DNA of 64,000 nt from Methylobacterium durans (GTDB lineage Bacteria; Pseudomonadota; Alphaproteobacteria; Rhizobiales; Beijerinckiaceae), in assembly GCF_003173715.1 (NCBI RefSeq), contig NZ_CP029550.1, positions 1,674,001-1,738,000 on the forward strand, given 5' to 3'. Below the pieces are notes generated by a model, which had not been told where the DNA came from, did not search any database, and saw nothing but the letters and a program-made list of their open reading frames with translations. Positions 56,052-64,000 of this stretch are shown piece after piece (positions within the stretch are counted from its first letter, which is position 1; every line of letters starts with the position of its first letter). A program made the position numbers and the translations under genes.

Positions 56052-56317
56052 GCCTTCTCAGCCTCTTCTCCCGGCGCGGCTCCGCGCCGGTGGCGCGCGA
56101 GCGCCTTCAGCTGATCATCGCCCACGAGCGGGCCGACAACGGGCGCTCCGACCTCGTTGTGACGCTGCGCGAGGAGATCCTCGCCGTGATCGCCAAGCAC
56201 GCCGCGATCGAGCGAGACAAAGTCTCGATCAAGGCTGAGCAGCGCGAAGGTGTCTCGACACTGGACATCAACATCGAGCTCCCAACCATAGCCGTCGGAA
56301 TGCGCAAGGCGGCCTGA
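56048..56317 (+). CDS. minE: MinE (module B)
   Basis: This 89-aa protein has MSLLSLFSRRGSAPVARERL, IIAHERADNGRSDLVVTLRE and KVSIKAEQREGVSTLDINIE. The N-terminal half differs from the module A MinE more than the C-terminal half does. Each MinE may be matched to its own MinD. Confidence 0.96.
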   Translation: MSLLSLFSRRGSAPVARERLQLIIAHERADNGRSDLVVTLREEILAVIAKHAAIERDKVSIKAEQREGVSTLDINIELPTIAVGMRKAA

Positions 56318-56433
56318 CCCGAGCCAGCAATTCGCCTATGCGCACTCTGGACCGAGAATGCAGTTATCCCGGCGGAGCGCTCGGCCCAGATAGCATGGCT
56401 TTTCGTCTTCGTTACGTCAGCGCAAAGGAGCAC

Positions 56434-56516
56434 GAAGTCCCAGAGGACCGCGCAGGAGCCGAAGGGCATCCATCCTGGGCCCACCTGGATTCGAACCACA
56501 TCCTGGGATGCTCACC
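56434..56516. repeat. Intergenic repeat family C, copy 6
   Basis: GAAGTCCCAGAGGACCGC, GAAGGGCATCCATCCTGGGC, TTCGAACCACATCCTGGGAT. On the minus strand the GTGGTTCGAATCC piece looks T-loop-like, but no tRNA fold is formed. Confidence 0.8.
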
Positions 56517-56550
56517 GACCAAACCTAAGCCGAGTAGAAGCCCGGCGCGG

Positions 56551-57714
56551 CTATCTCTCCGCCCCTAAGACTCGAGCGATTATCGCTCGCACGGCTCTCA
56601 TCTGGCGACCATTCTGGCCGAAATAGCCTTCCCCTGTGTAGCCCCACCAATCCCAGCAGCCGTTTGGGTTGATTCTGCTGACCGCAATCTGAGGGTAGAG
56701 CATCACGATGTTATTGGTCGCAGCCCAGCGATTGTAGCCAGCGTCTCTGATGAAGTCGTCATGGATCTCATCGGCAGTCTGTCGACAGCCATGAAATGCC
56801 ACGTGGAGGCGACACTCCTCCCGCTCGCAGCTCTTCGGAACGTAGATGTATCCCACGCCGTGAAGGCTGATGTGGTCAGATAGCCCTACAAAGAACTCGC
56901 TCTGATCAAATCCGATCAGATTTCCGTCTCCGTGGGGTTCCTTAGAGGCGTTTCCGATCTGCCCAGGGTATAGATGCTTGAGAAGCTGCTCGGCGGCCTC
57001 ATAGCCGCACTCAATCACAAACGGTGGTGCGTGTTCCTTGCAGAGCCTGACCGGGAACCTGCTCGACCCCTCAAACTTGGCGACTGGGACGCCGTGGCTC
57101 GCGGAGCGCCCATGCTCATTCATGTCCGATGATAGCTGCGAGGAGGGGACACCAAGGAGCCGATAGAGATCGTGGAGAGCGGCCATAGTGCTCTGTGGGA
57201 CGATTTCGTCTCCCCTTCCGTGAAAAAGCCAGACACGACTGGAGGTTAGATTTTTCGGATCGTCAATGAGCCCCTGCTGGTGAGCCTGTTGCACGAAGCT
57301 CGCCGAATCGTCTGCCCTGGGTGACGGCGGACGAAGCCCGAAGTAACGGCTGCCGAGATAGTGCGTGCAGGCAACCGTGGCTGCAGAACCTCGATCCAGG
57401 GGCACATCCGCGAACCACCAGTAAGGATTGAGGATGTGCTCCGCACAGCCATAGGGGCCGCCTGCGATGATGCCCGCACCGTCGACCAGCTTGGAGTAGG
57501 CCACGTGGAACTGGTGAGCAAAGAAGCCGCCGGAAGATACTCCTGAAACAGTGACAGAGTTCTGCTGCAGGCCAGGAAGCGCCTGAAGCCTTTGAACGGT
57601 TGATGTTGGCGGCGGTTCGGGAACAAGGTCGTGCCCAGCACGCGCAATTGCGCCTTCAAGGATGAGGCCGACGAGACCCGCCAACGCGATTGTGCCGATT
57701 TGCAAGCGCCACAT
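56551..57714 (-). CDS. Extracellular-type PHB depolymerase
   Basis: This protein has about 387 aa from MWRLQIGTIALAGLVGLILE with a signal peptide. The catalytic elements are the lipase box GVSSGGFFAHQFH, Asp in FHGRGDEIVPQ and His/oxyanion in VAFHGCRQTADEI, followed by NPNGCWDWWGYTGEGY. The order of elements, with the lipase box before the oxyanion segment, is that of type 2 extracellular depolymerases. It degrades released PHB. No separate substrate-binding domain is present. It lies alone on the minus strand. Confidence 0.88.
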   Translation of the reverse strand: MWRLQIGTIALAGLVGLILEGAIARAGHDLVPEPPPTSTVQRLQALPGLQQNSVTVSGVSSGGFFAHQFHVAYSKLVDGAGIIAGGPYGCAEHILNPYWWFADVPLDRGSAATVACTHYLGSRYFGLRPPSPRADDSASFVQQAHQQGLIDDPKNLTSSRVWLFHGRGDEIVPQSTMAALHDLYRLLGVPSSQLSSDMNEHGRSASHGVPVAKFEGSSRFPVRLCKEHAPPFVIECGYEAAEQLLKHLYPGQIGNASKEPHGDGNLIGFDQSEFFVGLSDHISLHGVGYIYVPKSCEREECRLHVAFHGCRQTADEIHDDFIRDAGYNRWAATNNIVMLYPQIAVSRINPNGCWDWWGYTGEGYFGQNGRQMRAVRAIIARVLGAER

Positions 57715-57790
57715 CACTGCTAAGCTTCCAATCAACGCCCCGTCTACCAATGTCTACGACTGCTTGCTGTAGCTGCGATCGCAGGTGTCA

Positions 57791-59326
57791 TCAGAGGTTG
57801 AGATCTTCCTCCGCCTTTAGCCGGCCGGCCTGGATGGCAGCACGAAATGCTTGGTGATCTGCCTCAGTCTGATCTGCATACGCCCTCGCCCAATCCGCAA
57901 AAGCATTTGCAAGTTCGCCGTCGTCATCGCCACCGCTATAGCCAGCGATCGCGGCGGCATCACCGGTTCGCGCATGAGCACGCGCAAGCAGCGCTCCATA
58001 CACTCTTGAGAAGTAGACAAGTGACGGCTCTGACATGCTACCGATTGGAATATCCCCCTTCATGTTTCTCATCTGACGCACATAGAAGGGTCGGCCTGAA
58101 ATCGAGGTCCAACCAAGCAATGGATCGCCAGCAGCTTGCAGAAGGCGCTGCCCATAAACCACGCGCTCACCTTCATGCTCTCGGTAGACCTTTGGCATCC
58201 CAAATACGTAGGGAGCATGTGCTGGCTCTACGGCCTCTTTGACTTGGAGAAAGAGAGCATCCTGATCTGAGTTGCCGCACAGGAGCGCGACGTAAGTGCG
58301 TGTTCCGACACTTCCGATACCGACCACCCGATGTGCAACGTCAACGACGTGATACCGGCTCAGCATGAAGCGGCGCTCGCGTGGGAGCGTTTCGGCATAG
58401 CGCTCAAGCCCAGCAATTACGGCGTCACGCGTTTCGGCATCGATATGGGTAAGAATGGGCGGCTCCTCCTTGAACCGCCAGCCATCCCGAATCCGTGTGT
58501 TGCCAGCGCGCGCCAGAAGGCTCTGATTATTGTTCCTACGGGCCTTCTCGGCAGATCTCAGAAGCAAATCTCTAGATTCCGCGTCAGGCTCCAATCCACA
58601 AAGATCAGCTCGATCAGCCCTTGCAGAGTAGCGCCAAACATCTAGTGAACCCTGCGACGCAAGGTCAATCATCTTGTTTTGATAGCCACTGACTGCTGCC
58701 GAAACAGAGCGACGCCGGATGTGGCTGTCGACCCCGATCTCGCGCGCTGCCACTTCAATACTTGCAGTCAGACGCTTCAGATCCCACTCCCAAGGTCCTA
58801 CTGTGACCTCGTCAAAGTCGTTGAGGTCGAGCACGATGTCGTGCTGCGGGCTACCGAAGAGACCGAAGTTCGAGACGTGAGCATCACCATCGATGATCAC
58901 CCTGATGCCGCTGCAGGGTGTGGATGCCAGGTCGCAGGCCATGACCGCAGCAGCACCGCGGAGGAACGCGAAGGGCGATCGGGCCATTCGTGCCACACGA
59001 AGCGGGACGAGCTGAGCTTGTCGTCCGGCATGCGCCCGCTCGATCAGATCGACGGGATCCGGCCTGTCGCCTGGGGCCTTCCACTCGCCGTGTAGGTGAT
59101 GTGGGGTGCTTTCCCTCAGGCTGCGACCTGAGGAAAGTCGCGTCTCCCAGGACGCCTGACGTTCACGCAGGTTGATGTGAGGAACATCGGCTAAGGGCTC
59201 GAGGATCAGTCTCTCAGCAGCCCCTTCCTTGCCCACTGGTTCAGCGGCAGCAGCGTGCTGCGGAAGCAAGTCTCCGGCGGGTGAAAGGGACTGTGTTTCT
59301 TCGGACGGCGTTGGCGCGCGCGACAT
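57791..59326 (-). CDS. DUF2252 family protein
   Basis: This 511-aa protein from MSRAPTPSEETQSLSPAG has signatures of DUF2252: MARSPFAFLRGAAAVMACDL, DGDAHVSNFGLFGSPQHDIV, DLNDFDEVTVGPWEWDLKRL and RPFYVRQMRNMKG. The fold is kinase-like (the GDAHVSNFG and DLNDFDE motifs resemble aminoglycoside phosphotransferase catalytic and metal motifs), but the substrate is unknown. The N-terminal 60 residues are probably disordered. Cytosolic. Confidence 0.9.
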   Translation of the reverse strand: MSRAPTPSEETQSLSPAGDLLPQHAAAAEPVGKEGAAERLILEPLADVPHINLRERQASWETRLSSGRSLRESTPHHLHGEWKAPGDRPDPVDLIERAHAGRQAQLVPLRVARMARSPFAFLRGAAAVMACDLASTPCSGIRVIIDGDAHVSNFGLFGSPQHDIVLDLNDFDEVTVGPWEWDLKRLTASIEVAAREIGVDSHIRRRSVSAAVSGYQNKMIDLASQGSLDVWRYSARADRADLCGLEPDAESRDLLLRSAEKARRNNNQSLLARAGNTRIRDGWRFKEEPPILTHIDAETRDAVIAGLERYAETLPRERRFMLSRYHVVDVAHRVVGIGSVGTRTYVALLCGNSDQDALFLQVKEAVEPAHAPYVFGMPKVYREHEGERVVYGQRLLQAAGDPLLGWTSISGRPFYVRQMRNMKGDIPIGSMSEPSLVYFSRVYGALLARAHARTGDAAAIAGYSGGDDDGELANAFADWARAYADQTEADHQAFRAAIQAGRLKAEEDLNL

Positions 59327-59474
59327 CTCCACCCTCACGCGATCAGTTTACTAGGGAGCGAGTGCACAGCGACGCTATCACGGACTGCAGACCAAGGCGT
59401 GCGTGGTCGAAGACACGAGCGGAAGCGGCACCCCTGCTGTGCCAACGGCGCAGAAATCCCGTCGCTGAGAAAGC

Positions 59475-59780
59475 TCACGCCTCTTTGCCCGTCAAAAACG
59501 GACGTGCAGCCTCAATCGCGGGTCTGCATGCTGGTGCGGTGTCTGCAAGGAGCGCCTCCGGCCGGACACTCCCGATCCAAACGCGCACGATGCTCGATAC
59601 GGCCCACCCAGGATCACTCGTCGCGCGGTCGACAATGATTGGACGCGCCTCTCTAGCGCATGTGGTGACCTCGGCGAGAACGGCCTGCGGCACGCGAGCG
59701 GCGGTGAGCGTCTCGACTACCTTTGCTTGCAGAGGATCGATGAGGAAGAAGGAGATCAAGGCGGCGACGATGTCCTGCAT
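59475..59780 (-). CDS. Hypothetical protein
   Basis: This 101-aa protein begins MQDIVAALISFFLIDPLQAK, continues VVETLTAARVPQAVLAEVTT and ends with EAARPFLTG. An N-terminal amphipathic or membrane-associated helix is likely. It resembles small hypotheticals of methylobacteria by recall. An upstream extension to 59984 runs into repeat-like DNA and is rejected. Confidence 0.65.
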   Translation of the reverse strand: MQDIVAALISFFLIDPLQAKVVETLTAARVPQAVLAEVTTCAREARPIIVDRATSDPGWAVSSIVRVWIGSVRPEALLADTAPACRPAIEAARPFLTGKEA

Positions 59781-59916
59781 GGTGCTGTGTCCTGAAGTCG
59801 GCTCTGGCTTGGAACCGTTAAATCGCCCTGGCGGCCTGAGCGTTGCCTCATGGCCGTTAATGCGGGAACGTCGCCGCTCAGGAATACGAAGCCTCAGATA
59901 ATCGTGCAGTTGCTGA

Positions 59917-59968
59917 ACGACATGGACCATGGGTCCAGCCGGATCCCGATCACATCCTTCGATCCCGG
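59917..59968. repeat. Intergenic repeat family C, partial copy
   Basis: ACATGGACCATGGGTCCAGC and ATCACATCCTTCGATCCCGG match the right half of the family; the left half is lacking. Confidence 0.5.
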
Positions 59969-60041
59969 CCGACTTCATCAGCAAGACGTCTCAACCTAGA
60001 TCTGCGAGAGAACACCCCACCTTGCTGGAGACCGGACGACC

Positions 60042-61910
60042 GTGCCGCACGCGACCGAGCTGATCGCCATCATCGCCCTCGGCCTCGTGCTGGCCTTCGT
60101 CTGCGGGATGGTGGCGCAGCGCCTCCGGCTGCCGCCGCTGGTCGGCTACCTGCTGGCGGGCGTCCTCGTCGGTCCCTACACGCCGGGCTTCGTCGGCAAC
60201 AGCGAGCTCGCGGGCCAGCTCGCCGAGATCGGCGTGATCCTGCTGATGTTCGGGGTCGGCCTGCACTTCTCGATCAAGGACCTGATGGCGGTGCGCGGCA
60301 TCGCGCTGCCGGGCGCCGTCGTGCAGATCGCGGTGGCGACCGCCATGGGCGCCGGGCTCTCCCTGGCCTGGGGCTGGAGCCTCGGGGCGGGCCTCGTCTT
60401 CGGCCTCGCCCTGTCGGTGGCGAGCACGGTCGTGCTGCTGCGGGCGCTGGAGGAGCGCGGCCTCCTCGACAGCGACAAGGGCCGGATCGCGGTGGGCTGG
60501 CTCATCGTCGAGGACCTCGCGATGGTGCTGGCCCTCGTGCTGCTGCCCGCGCTCGCGCCCTCCCTCGGGGGCGAGGGCAAGGAGGCCGAGCACGGGGCCG
60601 CCCACGCCGCCACGGAGGCCCTCGGCCACCTCGTCGGCCTCGGCGCCGACGACCTGTGGCTCACCCTCGCCCTCACCCTCGCCAAGGTCGCGGTGTTCGC
60701 GAGCCTGATGCTGATCGGCGGGCGCCGCTTCGTGCCCTGGCTCCTCGACCAGGCGGCCCGCACGGGCTCGCGCGAGCTGTTCACCCTCGCGGTGCTGGCG
60801 CTGGCGCTCGGCATCGCCTTCGGCTCGGCGGAGCTGTTCGGCGTGTCCTTCGCGCTCGGCGCCTTCTTCGCCGGCATGGTGCTCGCCGAATCCGACCTCA
60901 GCCACCAGGCCGCGGCCGATTCCCTGCCCCTGCAGGACGCCTTCGCGGTGCTGTTCTTCGTCTCGGTCGGGATGCTGTTCGACCCCTTCATCCTGATCCG
61001 CGAACCACTCTCGGTGCTCGCCGTCCTCGGCATCATCCTGCTCGGCAAGTCGCTCGCGGCGGTCGCGATCGTGCTGGCCTTCCGCCACCCGGTCGGGACG
61101 GCGCTCACCATCGCGGCGAGCCTCGCGCAGATCGGCGAGTTCTCCTTCATCCTCGTCAGCCTCGGCCTGTCCTTGAAGCTGCTGCCGGCGGAGGGGCGCG
61201 ACCTCATCCTCGGCGGGGCGCTCCTCTCGATCACCCTCAACCCGCTCTTCTTCGCCCTCGTCGGGCGGATCGAGCGGGCGCTCGCCGACCGGCCGGATCT
61301 CGCCGCGCGCTTCGAACGCAAAGGGGTGGCGGCACCTCCTATCACCACCAGATCCACCCGCCAGCGTAGTCACGCCGTGGTGGTCGGCTACGGCCGGGTC
61401 GGCAGCAGTATCATCCAGGCACTGCAGACCTGGGACTTGCCCTACGTGGTGGTGGACCGCGACCGGCGCCGGGTCTTGGATCTGCGCGCGGAAGGCATTC
61501 AAGCCGTGTTCGGCGACGCCACGGCCCCTGGCATTCTGGAGGCGGCTGACATCAGCAAGGCGAGCCTACTCGTCATTGCAACGCCTGACGCCCACCAGGC
61601 ACGGCGGCTCGTCGAGATCGCGCGAGAGGCTAATCCGAAGATTGACACGGTGGTGCGCACTCACAGCGACGCCGAGCGCCGGCACCTTGAGGAAGATAAG
61701 GTCGGCCTCGTCTTGATGGGCGAGCGGGAGCTCGCGCTCGGCATGACGCTCTACGCGTTGCGCAGCCTCGGCGTGAAGGAAGGCGAGGCCCGCCTGTTCG
61801 TTGACACCAGTCGGACGGAGAGCCAGGTCGCGTCGTCAGTGATCTCAGAGCCAGACAAGGGGGCACCCGAACTGCGTCACCAGCACGATGACGAGCCACC
61901 GACACCTTGA
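60042..61910 (+). CDS. ybaL: Kef/YbaL-type cation:proton antiporter
   Basis: This 622-aa protein has about 12 membrane helices in residues 1-415 (CPA2 fold: VGYLLAGVLVGPYTPGFVGN, EIGVILLMFGVGLHFS, GWLIVEDLAMVLALVLLPAL, QIGEFSFILVSLGL) and a C-terminal TrkA-N NAD-binding domain (HAVVVGYGRVGSSIIQALQ). The His-rich loop at 180-200 is variable. It exports K+ or another cation in exchange for protons under NAD(H)/redox control. The 5' 1,300 bp are visibly more GC-rich than the last 560 bp, which may reflect recombination. Confidence 0.92.
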   Translation: MPHATELIAIIALGLVLAFVCGMVAQRLRLPPLVGYLLAGVLVGPYTPGFVGNSELAGQLAEIGVILLMFGVGLHFSIKDLMAVRGIALPGAVVQIAVATAMGAGLSLAWGWSLGAGLVFGLALSVASTVVLLRALEERGLLDSDKGRIAVGWLIVEDLAMVLALVLLPALAPSLGGEGKEAEHGAAHAATEALGHLVGLGADDLWLTLALTLAKVAVFASLMLIGGRRFVPWLLDQAARTGSRELFTLAVLALALGIAFGSAELFGVSFALGAFFAGMVLAESDLSHQAAADSLPLQDAFAVLFFVSVGMLFDPFILIREPLSVLAVLGIILLGKSLAAVAIVLAFRHPVGTALTIAASLAQIGEFSFILVSLGLSLKLLPAEGRDLILGGALLSITLNPLFFALVGRIERALADRPDLAARFERKGVAAPPITTRSTRQRSHAVVVGYGRVGSSIIQALQTWDLPYVVVDRDRRRVLDLRAEGIQAVFGDATAPGILEAADISKASLLVIATPDAHQARRLVEIAREANPKIDTVVRTHSDAERRHLEEDKVGLVLMGERELALGMTLYALRSLGVKEGEARLFVDTSRTESQVASSVISEPDKGAPELRHQHDDEPPTP

Positions 61911-62024
61911 GCTTAAGTCCATACAGCACCACGCTCTAGAGTGCAGCTAGGATCAGTTCAGGGCATCGATCGCGCGCTTCGTGCTCTCCGAGCTGCACAT
62001 TGAGTCGTGAGGGCAAAGCTCGAC

Positions 62025-64000
62025 CTACGCGGCGGCCACTGATTGATCCGGCTTTAACTGATTACCGTGCGTGAAGCGCGCGAACTGCTCGATCGCGGCC
62101 GGCCGTCCCATCAGGTAGCCCTGTGCCGCCTGGCAATCCTCGGCGGCGAGGAAGCGAAGCTCGGCATCCGTCTCCACGCCCTCGGCGAGGACCGGCAGCC
62201 CGAGGCCGCGCCCCAGGCCCAGAACCGAGCGCACGATGGCGGCCGTCTGCTCGTTGGCATCCACCGACCGGATGAAGGAGCCGTCGATCTTGATCTTGTC
62301 GAACGGATAGGCGCGCAGGTTCGATACAGACGAGTATCCGGTGCCGAAATCGTCCATGGCGATCCGCACGCCGAGCGCCTTGAGCTGGCGCAGCGTCGAC
62401 TGAGCCCGGGACGGATCGCGGATCAGCGCCGTCTCGGTGATCTCGACCTCGAGCCGATCCGGCTTCAGCCCCGTCCGGAACAGGCTCTCGTGAACGAGCT
62501 GCACGAAGTGCGGCGCGTGGATCTGAACGGCCGAGACGTTGACGGCTACCGTGAGGGGATTGGTCCAGGTCGCGGCCTCCCGGCAGGCTTCCCGCAGCAC
62601 CCACTCGCCGATCTGCAGGATGACGCCGCTCTCCTCGGCGATCGGGATGAAGACCGCGGGCGAGATCGCGCCGCGCTCGGGGTGCAGCCAGCGCAGGAGA
62701 ACCTCGAACCCGGTCACGGACCCGTTCCGGACATCGGTCTGAGGCTGGTAGACGAGGTGCATCTCGCCGCGGGCGACGGCGTGGCGCAGGTCGTGCTCGA
62801 GGAGGCGGCGCTCCCGCACCTGCGCGCCCATCTTCGCCTCGAAGAAGCGGTAGGTGCCCCGGCCCTCCGATTTCGCCCGGTAGAGGGCGGTGTCGGCGTA
62901 GCTCAGGAGCATGGCCCGCTCGGTGGCGTCGTCGGGGTAGAGTGCGATGCCGACGCTGGTGGCGACGATGGGTCCGGCCGCGTCGGCGTTGCCGCTGCGC
63001 AGGGCCTCCAGGATCCGCTCGGCGAGGCGACCGGCCGCGACGGCGTGGTCGCAGGGCATCAGGATCGCAAACTCGTCGCCGCCGAGCCGGGCCATCATCT
63101 GCGTCTCGTCGAGCGCGTTGCTCACGGTGCGGGCTACGGTGACCAGCATGGCGTCGCCGGCCGCGTGGCCGAACAGGTCGTTGACCTCCTTGAAGCGATC
63201 GAGATCGAGGCAGAGCAGGGCCAGCTTGCCGCCCGTGGCCGCGGCGAGTTTCAGTTCCTGCTCGAGGCGCTGGTTGAAGCTCGTCCGGTTCGCGAGGCCG
63301 GTCAGGGCGTCGTGGTGGGCGAGGAACTGGATCTGCGCCTCGGCCCGGCGGCGGGCGCGCAGGTCCCGCACCGCGACGGCGTAGTGAGGCTGGTTGCCGT
63401 AGGTCACCGGCCGCATGATCAGCTCCACCGGAATCGTGCCACCCGCAGCCTGAGACAGCTCGGCCTCGATTGGCTGATCGAACTGACCAGCTAAGGCTAA
63501 TCGTGCCTTACCATCCGGAATGAAGCCGGACAGGGCACGCTCCGGTAGTTCCGAGGCGGGGACGCCGACGAGTTTGCCGAAGCTGTCGTTGGCACTCACG
63601 ATGGTATCGCCCCGGCACACGACGAGACCCTCCACGGCCGCGTTGGCGAGGCTGCGCAGGCGCTCCTGCTCCTGCACGGCGTGGCGGCGGTCGCGGATGT
63701 CGAGGGCGAGGGCCGCGCAGGCGAGAAGCAGGATGGTCACGCTCGCCAGGGCGGTGCCGACGGCGAGCCAGCGGGCCGGGATCGCGGTCTCCGAGATGAC
63801 GATGGTCGGATCCGGCGTGATCGTGACCGCGCCCATGGCGGTGAAGTGGTGGCTGCAGATGGCGGCGAGCAGCAGCAAGCCCCCGGCGACGCGGCCCCGG
63901 ACTCCGTCCCGCCCGAGGGCGACCGACAGGGCGACGCTCCCGAGCACGGTGCCGATGATGAGCGAGGCTGCGACGAGAACCGGGTCCCACCGGATATGTC
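62025..64000 (-). CDS. MHYT-PAS-GGDEF-EAL cyclic-di-GMP protein (partial, runs off the right edge)
   Basis: The frame is open through base 64000 and the first helices are missing. The visible part has an MHYT sensor remnant (AAICSHHFTAMGAVTITPDP), a PAS-like domain (LVVCRGDTIVSANDSFGKLV), GGDEF (MMARLGGDEFAIL) and EAL with the variant motif GFEVLLRW (EVL for EAL, Glu kept) and DDFGTGYSSVSNL. The RxxD inhibitory site is absent before GGDEF, unlike the protein at 358-2076. A membrane sensor for a gas such as O2, CO or NO is the usual proposal for MHYT domains. Confidence 0.9.
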   Translation of the reverse strand, partial: HIRWDPVLVAASLIIGTVLGSVALSVALGRDGVRGRVAGGLLLLAAICSHHFTAMGAVTITPDPTIVISETAIPARWLAVGTALASVTILLLACAALALDIRDRRHAVQEQERLRSLANAAVEGLVVCRGDTIVSANDSFGKLVGVPASELPERALSGFIPDGKARLALAGQFDQPIEAELSQAAGGTIPVELIMRPVTYGNQPHYAVAVRDLRARRRAEAQIQFLAHHDALTGLANRTSFNQRLEQELKLAAATGGKLALLCLDLDRFKEVNDLFGHAAGDAMLVTVARTVSNALDETQMMARLGGDEFAILMPCDHAVAAGRLAERILEALRSGNADAAGPIVATSVGIALYPDDATERAMLLSYADTALYRAKSEGRGTYRFFEAKMGAQVRERRLLEHDLRHAVARGEMHLVYQPQTDVRNGSVTGFEVLLRWLHPERGAISPAVFIPIAEESGVILQIGEWVLREACREAATWTNPLTVAVNVSAVQIHAPHFVQLVHESLFRTGLKPDRLEVEITETALIRDPSRAQSTLRQLKALGVRIAMDDFGTGYSSVSNLRAYPFDKIKIDGSFIRSVDANEQTAAIVRSVLGLGRGLGLPVLAEGVETDAELRFLAAEDCQAAQGYLMGRPAAIEQFARFTHGNQLKPDQSVAAA

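Noticed and set aside
56434..56516. tRNA gene on the minus strand
   Set aside because: It has a T-loop-like GGTTCGAATCC but no acceptor, D or anticodon arms; it belongs to repeat family C.
59991..61502. 503-aa minus-strand frame across the antiporter gene
   Set aside because: Highly repetitive Glu/Arg/His composition is a shadow of the GC-rich membrane gene; no start signal or family.

Overview
This is a GC-rich alphaproteobacterial window and most likely comes from a Methylobacterium-type bacterium (order Hyphomicrobiales). The supporting genes are a groESL operon behind an HrcA/CIRCE operator, phasins and PHB depolymerase-type enzymes, an EcfG-type general-stress sigma factor, CtrA boxes, Usg, DUF2336 and DUF6894-like proteins, and many long GGDEF-EAL and hybrid kinase genes. 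The genus is inferred from gene content; no 16S rRNA or ribosomal protein is present.

Layout. Bases 1-5,300: a BLUF photoreceptor, a GGDEF-EAL protein, a CheY-like receiver, a DUF2336 protein and two phasins. Bases 5,300-17,130: an amidase, a PHB depolymerase-like esterase with an RHH regulator, usg, CIRCE-groES-groEL, one frameshifted pseudogene, an alpha/beta hydrolase, and an RHH protein that overlaps a GAF-PAS-HK-REC hybrid kinase. Bases 17,400-24,400 (module A): collagen-like protein, Old Yellow Enzyme, small membrane protein, DUF2380/3280-like periplasmic protein, 59-aa and 67-aa proteins, then minD-minE behind a CtrA box, with an IS481 element inserted. Bases 24,500-31,200: a substrate-binding protein, IS debris, an IS630 element that splits a GIY-YIG gene, a NepR-EcfG fusion sigma factor with a Crp/Fnr regulator, and small genes. 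Bases 31,200-33,650: a four-gene minus-strand cluster (unknown, SRA-like, SRA-HNH, GIY-YIG), probably modification-dependent restriction. Bases 34,700-39,600: a tyrosine integrase island containing a striking twin operator. Bases 39,700-56,500 (module B): a second copy of module A, expanded by about 11 kb. The added DNA holds an IS256-interrupted DUF72 gene, a catalytically dead caspase-like protein beside an orphan type I-E-like CRISPR array, divergent tRNA-Arg halves, a universal stress protein and an IS66; module B is also hit by an IS630. Bases 56,500-64,000: an extracellular-type PHB depolymerase, a DUF2252 protein, a Kef/YbaL antiporter and an MHYT-PAS-GGDEF-EAL protein that runs off the right end.

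How it fits together. The backbone genes serve PHB storage, general stress, c-di-GMP signalling and cell-cycle control. The window has been reshaped by a segmental duplication (modules A and B) followed by separate IS insertions. Because each IS hit only one copy, the other copy preserves the empty site, and exact target duplications can be read for IS481 (6 bp), IS256 (9 bp) and IS66 (8 bp). Two minDE loci without minC, each with a perfect TTAA-N7-TTAAC box, and patches of near identity between them point to gene conversion. A family of about 85-bp intergenic repeats, with at least six copies, sits between genes throughout. The least ordinary items are the NepR-EcfG fusion, the pseudo-caspase next to an orphan CRISPR array, the twin operators 52 bp apart at 37.8 kb, and the SRA-HNH/GIY-YIG cluster.
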